6,373 nt of DNA, taken from an uncultured bacterium (lineage in GTDB: Bacteria; Verrucomicrobiota; Kiritimatiellia; CAIKKV01; CAITUY01). The notes under the pieces are model-generated. The model was given only the letters and a program-made list of their open reading frames with translations. It searched no databases and was not told the origin of the DNA. The stretch covers positions 1 through 6,373 of the forward strand of contig CAIZMS010000005.1 in assembly GCA_903934155.1 (NCBI GenBank), in the 5' to 3' direction. This document shows, one piece after another, positions 1 to 5,013 of this stretch; the first letter of the stretch is position 1, and the number at the start of each line of letters is the position of its first letter. A program made the translations under genes and the position numbers.

Positions 1-1582
1 AGGGCATGGCGCCGCTCTCGAACCAGCAGTCGAGTACCTCGGGAATGCGCTTGAGCATGCCTCTCCCCTCACGGGACGGAATTTCAATCTTGTCGACGAA
101 ATGCTTGTGAAGGTCGCTGACTTTCTGGCCCGACAGTTTTTCCAATTCTGCGGCGGAGCCGATGCAAACGACTTCCTTGCCGTCGTCGCTACGCCAGATG
201 GGAAGCGGGGTACCCCAATAACGGTTGCGAGAAATGTTCCAGTCGCGCGCCTGCTCCAGCCACTTGCCGAACCGGCCGTCACGAAGATGTTCCGGAACCC
301 ATCGGGTCTGGCTGTTGGCCTTGATGATCCGGTCACGGATCTGTTCCACCCTGACATACCACGCCGAAATGGCCCGATAGATCAGGGGAGTATCACAACG
401 CCAGCAATGCGGGTAGCTGTGGTTGATCACCGCCTGATGAATCAGCTTTCCCTCCTGCTTGAGCCGCTTGATGATATCGGCGTCGGCCTCCTTGACGGCA
501 CGCCCCGCGTAATCCGGGATGTCCGCGGTAAACCGCCCTTCCTCATCCACCGGGCAGGGAGCGGGAAGTTTCTCCACTTGGCCGACACGGCTATCGTCTT
601 CGCCAAAGCCCGGGGCAATGTGAACCACGCCCGCGCCATCCTCGGTTGAGACAAAATCGGCGGCAATGACACGGAATGCGCCCTTGGCCTTGAGCGCGGC
701 GTAATAAGGAAAGAGAGGCTCGTAAGTCACGCCCACCAGTTTGTCGCCCGTCAATTCTTCAATGATCTCGTATTTCGCGCCCTTCTTGTAGTAGGCGGCC
801 ACACGATCCTTGGCGAGGTAGTAAAAGTCGTCGCCATCCTTGATCTTGAGATAGGCAATATCCGGGCCCACGGCCAGCGCCATATTGGACGGCAGGGTCC
901 AGGGGGTTGTGGTCCACGCGAGCACATAAGTCCGATCCACGCCCTCGACCTTGAAGCGGATCGTGATGGCGGGATCCTGCACATCAGCATAGCCCTGGTT
1001 CGTCTCAAAATTCGAAAGCGGGGTGGTGCAGCGTGGACAGTACGGAACAATCCGGTGCCCCTCGTAGATCAGCCCCTTCGCCCAGAGGGAATTGAACACC
1101 CACCAGATGGATTCCATGAAGGCGGGATCCATGGTCTTATAATCGTGATCAAAATCGACCCAGCGGCCCATGCGGGTGACCACCTCGCGCCATTCCTTCG
1201 TGTAGCGGAGCACAATGCTACGGCACCGCTCATTGAAGACATCCACGCCCATTGTCTCAATGTCGCGCTTTCCGCTGATCTTGAGATCCTGTTCAACCTC
1301 GTACTCCACCGGCAACCCGTGGCAATCCCAGCCGAACCGGCGGCTGACCATGTGGCCACGCATGGTCTGGTAACGGGGAACAATGTCCTTGATCGTGCCG
1401 GCCAGAAGATGCCCGTAGTGGGGCAGTCCGGTGGCGAAGGGAGGCCCGTCATAAAAGACATACTCCGGCGCACCCTTCCGCTGCTCCATCGACCGCTCGA
1501 AAATCCGTTCCGTTTTCCAGAATTCCAGGACTTCCATCTCCTGGCCCGGAAAATCCACCTTGCGCGAAACCGCCTTAAACAT
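1..1582 (-). CDS. ileS: Isoleucyl-tRNA synthetase, eukaryote-like type, N-terminal 527 residues (3' end beyond window)
   Basis: Cytoplasmic class I aminoacyl-tRNA synthetase that attaches isoleucine to tRNA-Ile using ATP. My reading of the minus strand from the ATG at 1582-1580 is open for 527 codons to the left edge. The class I signature appears as PHYGH near residues 54-58, followed by GWDCHGLPVE at about 84-93. The CP1 editing domain shows the threonine-rich WTTTPWTLPSN at about 223-233 and GAGVVHIAPGFGEDD at about 316-330. RDWNISRNRYWGTPLPIW lies at about 447-463 and DCWFESG at about 518-524. Cys pairs occur at 182/185 and 393/396. The family is about 1,000 residues, so the KMSKS loop and anticodon-binding domain lie outside. 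The block from about 425 to 527 resembles cytosolic eukaryotic IleRS. AAAGGG about 10 bases upstream can serve as ribosome binding site. The gene starts 27 bases after the trpR-like gene. Confidence 0.96.
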   Translation of the reverse strand, partial: MFKAVSRKVDFPGQEMEVLEFWKTERIFERSMEQRKGAPEYVFYDGPPFATGLPHYGHLLAGTIKDIVPRYQTMRGHMVSRRFGWDCHGLPVEYEVEQDLKISGKRDIETMGVDVFNERCRSIVLRYTKEWREVVTRMGRWVDFDHDYKTMDPAFMESIWWVFNSLWAKGLIYEGHRIVPYCPRCTTPLSNFETNQGYADVQDPAITIRFKVEGVDRTYVLAWTTTPWTLPSNMALAVGPDIAYLKIKDGDDFYYLAKDRVAAYYKKGAKYEIIEELTGDKLVGVTYEPLFPYYAALKAKGAFRVIAADFVSTEDGAGVVHIAPGFGEDDSRVGQVEKLPAPCPVDEEGRFTADIPDYAGRAVKEADADIIKRLKQEGKLIHQAVINHSYPHCWRCDTPLIYRAISAWYVRVEQIRDRIIKANSQTRWVPEHLRDGRFGKWLEQARDWNISRNRYWGTPLPIWRSDDGKEVVCIGSAAELEKLSGQKVSDLHKHFVDKIEIPSREGRGMLKRIPEVLDCWFESGAMP

Positions 1583-1609
1583 AATCCTTACACCCTTTCA
1601 AAACCCTGT

Positions 1610-1918
1610 TTACGCTCCGGCCTGTTTCTGCTGCACAGCTTTCCGGATGGCCTTTCGAAAGGCCAGAGGACCATATTTCAATTCATGGGAACCTCGGGTG
1701 ATCTTGCACAAACTGACACCCAACTCGGACGCAATGGCTCGCTGGGTAATCCCCTCCTCCAGCATGCAGACCAGTTTCCACCGGAGCGCGATCTTTTCCC
1801 GTTCCGGGGGGGTCAGCAGGGTACAAAAAACCTCATGAAGCTCATCCGCTCCCAGGGGGGCCAGAACGGCCGCCATCTCACGGAGCGCAACATCAGCCTT
1901 GGAGTCCGGTTTGGACAT
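1610..1918 (-). CDS. trpR: TrpR-family transcriptional repressor
   Basis: This 102-residue protein has the whole TrpR fold: N-terminal dimerisation helices, then a helix-turn-helix. LTPPEREKIALR at residues 35-46 matches the E. coli stretch around Thr44-Arg54, and QRAIASELGVS then ITRGSHELK (about 59-81) matches the DNA-reading region. The residues I would equate with E. coli Thr44, Arg54 and Arg84, which contact tryptophan, are present as Thr36, Arg46 and Arg75. A tryptophan co-repressor is therefore plausible but untested. There is a one-residue deletion between the last two compared with E. coli. An in-frame TGA two codons before the ATG fixes the start. A GGGGAGGA at 1932-1939 is 13 bases upstream, rather far for a ribosome binding site. 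It lies 27 bases before ileS and probably shares its transcript. No sequence resembling the E. coli trp operator was seen nearby. The less likely alternative is a YerC-like relative, which lacks the TRGS signature. Confidence 0.85.
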   Translation of the reverse strand: MSKPDSKADVALREMAAVLAPLGADELHEVFCTLLTPPEREKIALRWKLVCMLEEGITQRAIASELGVSLCKITRGSHELKYGPLAFRKAIRKAVQQKQAGA

Positions 1919-1960
1919 AACGATTCAACAATCCTCCCCTGACACCCGTCCCCGTTTGCC

Positions 1961-2482
1961 TTAGAATTTGAAGCAAACAGACCCGCCGAACTCAATGTCA
2001 TCAAACTTGAACTTGCTGAGGCTGCCCCAGTCCTCAAAGACATAGTAGGCGTTGGCCTGGAGGCTCAGCCGGCTACCCAGCGGGACATTCAACCCCAGAA
2101 TCCACTGCCAGTACATATCCATCCAATCCCCGCTGCCTCCGCTGCCAGGCGTGTATGTGGAAAGAATGCCCAGTCCGCCCTGATAAATCCCGTCTTTCGC
2201 CAGAAGGTTCAGTTCCGGGGTGATCCCGTAGTCCAGATCCTTGTTATCCTGGAATTCAGGGGTGAACCCGCAGACAATCTGGAGCATGGAATTCTCCTCG
2301 TTGATCTCGTAACCAGCGGTATAAGTCCAGTCGCCATCCGCATAAGGCAAACTGACAAATTCCGAATGCTTCGTATGGTACCGAGCGCCCAAGTCTACCC
2401 CCGTCGAAGTGGCGGCCACAGCGATTCCGGATAGGACACTCAAAAATACCCCGGCAATGAACAGGACTTTTTGTGTTTTCAT
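1961..2482 (-). CDS. Small exported, beta-rich protein, possibly outer-membrane (function unknown)
   Basis: I do not recognise the family. The 173-residue product begins with a clear Sec signal peptide: Lys at 2 and 5, a hydrophobic core at about 6-20, and AVA just before a likely cleavage after residue 23. The mature part of about 150 residues is rich in aromatic and glycine residues with alternating patterns typical of amphipathic strands, for example around residues 66-75, 84-110, 123-149 and 160-173. It ends in Phe-Lys-Phe, a terminal aromatic as in many outer-membrane beta-barrels. Its size would fit a barrel of about eight strands, but a periplasmic beta-sandwich is also possible. It sits 41 bases after rsmE and 42 bases before the trpR-like gene on the same strand. 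No Shine-Dalgarno sequence precedes the ATG at 2482; upstream bases are CCGCCC. Confidence 0.8.
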   Translation of the reverse strand: MKTQKVLFIAGVFLSVLSGIAVAATSTGVDLGARYHTKHSEFVSLPYADGDWTYTAGYEINEENSMLQIVCGFTPEFQDNKDLDYGITPELNLLAKDGIYQGGLGILSTYTPGSGGSGDWMDMYWQWILGLNVPLGSRLSLQANAYYVFEDWGSLSKFKFDDIEFGGSVCFKF

Positions 2483-2489
2483 GGGCGGA

Positions 2490-2517
2490 ATAATAAGCGC
2501 AAACCCGTCTGGCGCAA
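2490..2517 (-). promoter_or_regulatory. Weak candidate promoter for the exported protein
   Basis: On the minus strand a TTGCGC (2517-2512) and a TATTAT (2495-2490; five of six consensus -10 bases) are 16 bases apart. The -10 box ends only 7 bases before the ATG at 2482, so any transcript from it would be leaderless or nearly so. That would agree with the missing Shine-Dalgarno sequence, but the -35 match is poor and chance cannot be excluded. Confidence 0.25.
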
Positions 2518-2523
2518 GCTTTT

Positions 2524-3237
2524 TCAGACCGCAAGCAAACGCCCGAGAAGCGCTGGAACAGCCTGTTCGGTTCTCAGAATCCGCACTCCGAGCGTCACCG
2601 ATTCAAACCCGGCACCGACCAGCCGCTCAATTTCGTAGTCCGTGAACCCACCCTCCGGTCCTATGGCCAGGGAGACTGGACTGGGAATGGCCGATGGACA
2701 AACACCACCCTGCCCGGGATGGGCAACCAGACGCCGTGTCCCTTCCGTCAGCAGGGGAATCACATCCTCCACAAAGGGCTTGAAATGCGGATGCAGGGTC
2801 ACTTCCGGAAGCACGGTGTCACACGCCTGCTCCAACCCCAGAATCATCTGATTACGAAGCTCGTCCAGGGCAAGCCAGGGGCTCTTCCAGTAGCTCTTTT
2901 CAACCCGGAAGGCCCCGAACAAGGCAATCCGCTTGATTCCCAGGGATGTGGCACACTGGATAACCCGCCGAAAGACTTTCGGGCGGGGCATGGCCAGCAG
3001 AAGCGTCACGAGAACCGGTGCCGGGGGATCAGCCGATAGAGACACGCTCAGGGTGAGATCCGTCCCGTCAGAGTTCCGAACTACTCCGATCCCGGTTTTT
3101 CCGTTCAGCAATCCGACGCGCAAGGCTTCACCCGGCACGGCACGGTGCACCTCGCGCACATGATCGGCCCGCCGCCCCGTAAGCCGGACCTCCCCTTCGC
3201 CAATAAAATCATCAGGGTGCAGCAGAATCAGATTCAC
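2524..3237 (-). CDS. rsmE: 16S rRNA (uracil(1498)-N3)-methyltransferase, RsmE family
   Basis: SAM-dependent SPOUT-class methyltransferase that makes m3U1498 in 16S rRNA of the small subunit. With the GTG start at 3237 the product is 237 residues, close to the 243 of E. coli RsmE. An N-terminal PUA-like part (about 1-65) precedes the trefoil-knot catalytic domain. Family motifs are PRPKVFRRVIQCATSLGI at about 84-101 and SYWKSP at about 115-120. GLEQACDTVLPEV follows at about 134-146, then the SAM-knot signatures IGPEGGFTD at 192-200 and LGVRILRTEQA at 216-226. The frame is open back to an ATG at 3273, with another ATG at 3255. I prefer the GTG because NLILLHPDDF aligns with the usual RsmE N-terminus and AAGG lies 9 bases upstream. 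It is probably the first gene of the minus-strand cluster. Confidence 0.93.
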   Translation of the reverse strand: MNLILLHPDDFIGEGEVRLTGRRADHVREVHRAVPGEALRVGLLNGKTGIGVVRNSDGTDLTLSVSLSADPPAPVLVTLLLAMPRPKVFRRVIQCATSLGIKRIALFGAFRVEKSYWKSPWLALDELRNQMILGLEQACDTVLPEVTLHPHFKPFVEDVIPLLTEGTRRLVAHPGQGGVCPSAIPSPVSLAIGPEGGFTDYEIERLVGAGFESVTLGVRILRTEQAVPALLGRLLAV

Positions 3238-3278
3238 GGTTCGTGACCTTATCATTCCGGGGACAAAACGCAAAAGGA

Positions 3279-3308
3279 TTGCATCGCCCCCCTGATTTTG
3301 GCTATCTA
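3279..3308 (+). promoter_or_regulatory. Weak candidate promoter for the small membrane-protein pair
   Basis: The 102 bases between the divergent rsmE and small-protein starts must hold promoters for both directions. On the plus strand TTGCAT (3279-3284) and TATCTA (3303-3308) are 18 bases apart and 32 bases before the ATG at 3340. Both boxes match the sigma-70 consensus only partly, so this is a suggestion rather than an identification. Confidence 0.2.
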
Positions 3309-3339
3309 TCGTTGTGTTTCAATGAAAGTGGAGGGGAAA

Positions 3340-3657
3340 ATGAAACTTTGGCAATATACAACAACCGTGGTTCTGAGCGTGATGTGCGTGGGGCTGAGCG
3401 CCGCGATCATCATCACCTCGAAAAGCAATCTCGCGATTCAGGAGGAAATCCAGGGGCGCCAGCAAAAGCTGAATAACGGCGTCCTGGGACAGCAAGCCCA
3501 GCAGATCACCGGCAATATTCTCCAGGATATGGCCGCGGTCGCCGCCAAGAACGAAAAAATGCGCAAACTGCTCTCCCAATACGGATACAATATCCCGGCT
3601 GCACCGCAATCGCCCTCGAAAAAAACCGCCGCTCAAAAGACCCCGGAGGAGATATAA
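3340..3657 (+). CDS. Small single-pass membrane protein A (function unknown)
   Basis: A 105-residue protein that I cannot place in a known family. After a short basic start there is one hydrophobic segment at about 7-26. A Gln/Asn/Lys-rich, probably helical stretch of roughly 50 residues follows, then Tyr81-Gly82, and a Pro/Ala/Lys-rich tail (about 86-105). This looks like an inner-membrane anchor with a periplasmic or cytoplasmic coiled-coil-like domain; orientation is uncertain. The start is the ATG at 3340 because GGAGGGG at 3330-3336 lies just in front. Longer in-frame starts at 3298 and 3322 would put charged residues before the anchor and lack a ribosome site. The stop is 3 bases before protein B, which has the same length and a matching Asp-to-Tyr-Gly spacing. 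The two very probably form an operon and perhaps act together. Confidence 0.75.
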   Translation: MKLWQYTTTVVLSVMCVGLSAAIIITSKSNLAIQEEIQGRQQKLNNGVLGQQAQQITGNILQDMAAVAAKNEKMRKLLSQYGYNIPAAPQSPSKKTAAQKTPEEI

Positions 3658-3660
3658 GCC

Positions 3661-3978
3661 ATGATGAATCCCACTTCTGAAAAAACTTTCAGCGCCTTTC
3701 TTCCCGTCACCCTGATCGCCCTGGCCAGCATCATGTTGTTGTCCTGGAATCTGATGATTGTCATCAGCCAGCATTCCAACGGCCTTCGGATCAGCGCCCA
3801 GCAGGATGTCCAACTCGAGCAGGCCGCCCAAACTGAGGTGAAGTTGAAACAGATGATGACCGACCTCGTCAGCCTGTCCAAGGAAGACACCGATGCGGCA
3901 GCCATTGTGAAGCGTTACGGCATCGTCTTCAACTCCCCCGGGGCAAAGCCCGCCGCTGAAAAACCCGCCAGCAAGTAA
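3661..3978 (+). CDS. Small single-pass membrane protein B (function unknown)
   Basis: A 105-residue unrecognised protein. A short polar N-terminus with one Lys leads into a hydrophobic segment at about 11-36. A polar, probably helical region rich in Gln, Glu and Lys (about 40-85) follows, then Tyr86-Gly87, and an Ala/Pro/Lys tail. It resembles protein A in plan: anchor, helical stem, Tyr-Gly, low-complexity tail. Asp68 to Tyr86 has exactly the 18-residue spacing of Asp63 to Tyr81 in protein A, with hydrophobic positions between them partly matching. Distant paralogy is an inference from this. The ribosome site GGAGGAG (3645-3651) lies within the end of protein A, 9 bases before the ATG at 3661; a second ATG at 3664 is possible. 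An intrinsic terminator begins 38 bases after the stop. Confidence 0.75.
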   Translation: MMNPTSEKTFSAFLPVTLIALASIMLLSWNLMIVISQHSNGLRISAQQDVQLEQAAQTEVKLKQMMTDLVSLSKEDTDAAAIVKRYGIVFNSPGAKPAAEKPASK

Positions 3979-3994
3979 TTCCCGCACTCTTGTC

Positions 3995-5008
3995 ATGGAT
4001 ACAGAATTCTGCCGGACGCCCCTCGTGCTGAGGGGCGTTTCTTTTTCGCCGCCCCTCTTTTGCGCCCCTATGGCGGGCATTACCCATAGCGCCTTCCGAA
4101 GGCTTCTCTCTGACTTCGGCGGCATGGGCGGGGTCTTCACCGAAATGCTCTCGGCTAAAATGGTCGTCCATGAAAATCCCCTGAACTCCCCCTGGTTGAA
4201 ACGCCGTCCTGCCGACGGACGGGTGATTTACCAGCTTCTGGTCGTGGATACCCGGGAACTGACGCGGGCGCTCGACCGTCTGGCTCCCGTGGCCAGCGAC
4301 GGGATCGACATCAATCTGGCATGCCCCGCCGCCACCGTCCAACAACAGGGCGGCGGCTCGAACCTTTTTGATGACCCCGTCCGCCTGCGCGACATTATCC
4401 GGGTCATCCGCGCCCACCATGCCGGACCCCTTCTGGTAAAAATCCGGCTAGGTCGCCCCACCCCGGACTGGCGCGATGTCCTGCGGGAACGGTTCCGGCT
4501 CCTGGAGAACGAAGGCGTGGATGCCATTACCCTGCATCCCCGATTTGCCGAGGAGTCCCTGAATCGGTTTGCCGCCCGCCATGCGCTACACGCAGAATTG
4601 GCGGCGGAAACACGCGTCCCCATCATTGCCAATGGCGACATCACCGGCATCGACTATGCCTGGGAACGGGCGGGCTTGTTCGCTTCAACCGGCGGACTGA
4701 TGATCGGACGGATGGCGGCCGCCAGGCCCTGGGTTTTCGCCCAATGGCACAATCCGGGTTTGACGGTTGACCTGGCCGAAGTCTGGAGCCGGTTCTGCCT
4801 CTATCTCGAGGACGACTTCAGCCCGGAGAAGGCCCTTATCAAGCTGAAGGTTTTCACCCCCTACTTCGCCCGCAACTTCGTCTTCGGCCACACCCTCTTT
4901 ACCGCCGTCCAGGGCGCGATCAATTGGTCGGCTGCAAAAGAAAGGGCCGGCCAATTCCTGGCCGGCCCTCAACCCCTGATCAGGGATATTTCGCTGAGCG
5001 GACTCTAG
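3995..5008 (+). CDS. dus: tRNA-dihydrouridine synthase family protein
   Basis: Flavin (FMN)-dependent enzyme of the Dus family, which uses NADPH to reduce specific uridines in tRNA to dihydrouridine. The 337-residue product shows the TIM-barrel signatures in order: APMAGIT at 24-30, TEMLSA at 49-54, YQL at 79-81, and DINLACP at 105-111 with the likely catalytic Cys110. Then come VKIRLG at 148-153 (Lys149), LHPR at 180-183 (His181), IANGDI at 211-216 and MIGRMAAARPWVF at 236-248. A C-terminal helical part of about 80 residues matches the family's tRNA-binding domain. Two usual glycines are changed: the one before the catalytic Cys is Ala, and the YQLxG glycine is Val. Which uridine it modifies cannot be told. 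The start is uncertain: ATG 3995 has no obvious ribosome site, and an in-frame GTG at 4025 would also give a normal N-terminus. Terminator-like hairpins overlap both ends. Confidence 0.9.
   Translation: MDTEFCRTPLVLRGVSFSPPLFCAPMAGITHSAFRRLLSDFGGMGGVFTEMLSAKMVVHENPLNSPWLKRRPADGRVIYQLLVVDTRELTRALDRLAPVASDGIDINLACPAATVQQQGGGSNLFDDPVRLRDIIRVIRAHHAGPLLVKIRLGRPTPDWRDVLRERFRLLENEGVDAITLHPRFAEESLNRFAARHALHAELAAETRVPIIANGDITGIDYAWERAGLFASTGGLMIGRMAAARPWVFAQWHNPGLTVDLAEVWSRFCLYLEDDFSPEKALIKLKVFTPYFARNFVFGHTLFTAVQGAINWSAAKERAGQFLAGPQPLIRDISLSGL
4016..4046 (+). terminator. Intrinsic terminator after the small-protein pair, inside dus codons 8-18
   Basis: A perfect 9-base-pair GC-rich stem (ACGCCCCTC at 4016-4024 and GAGGGGCGT at 4030-4038) with a 5-base loop is followed directly by TTTCTTTTT counted from the last stem base. 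This is a textbook rho-independent terminator on the plus strand. It begins 38 bases after the stop of protein B. It overlaps the 5' end of dus whether that gene starts at 3995 or at the GTG in the loop (4025). Confidence 0.85.
4935..4969 (-). terminator. Intrinsic terminator of rhaB, inside the 3' end of dus
   Basis: A perfect 10-base-pair stem (AGGGCCGGCC at 4943-4952 and GGCCGGCCCT at 4960-4969) encloses a 7-base loop. Read on the minus strand it is followed by TTTCTTTTGC (to about 4935), the U-rich tail of an intrinsic terminator. It begins 44 bases past the rhaB stop codon. On the plus strand the hairpin is not followed by a T-run, so it points to rhaB rather than dus. It lies within dus codons 314-325. 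Confidence 0.8.
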
Positions 5009-5013
5009 GCCGC

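Noticed and set aside
101..649. Plus-strand reading frame of 182 codons at the left end
   Set aside because: It is antisense to the IleRS catalytic and editing regions, whose motifs are unmistakable.
1055..1942. Long plus-strand reading frame (295 codons) opposite ileS and trpR
   Set aside because: It lies antisense to two strongly conserved genes, shows no recognisable motif, and is rich in His, Pro and Arg as expected from a shadow frame in GC-rich coding DNA.
3238..3273. ATG starts at 3273 or 3255 for rsmE
   Set aside because: The extra residues do not fit the RsmE N-terminus, and the GTG at 3237 has AAGG at proper spacing. The longer forms remain possible but less likely.
3316..3328. 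GTTTCAATGAAAG, reminiscent of CRISPR repeat ends
   Set aside because: There is a single copy with no spaced repetition; it is simply the leader sequence before small protein A.
3319..4140. Minus-strand reading frame of 273 codons across the small-protein pair and dus start
   Set aside because: The opposite strand has two genes with ribosome sites, hydrophobic anchors and a terminator. The antisense product is a His/Gly-rich translation without domain signs.
4974..4985. Perfect 12-base palindrome CCCTGATCAGGG near the dus 3' end
   Set aside because: It has no loop and no following T-run, and lies in coding sequence. It could be an operator half by chance, but nothing supports a regulatory role.
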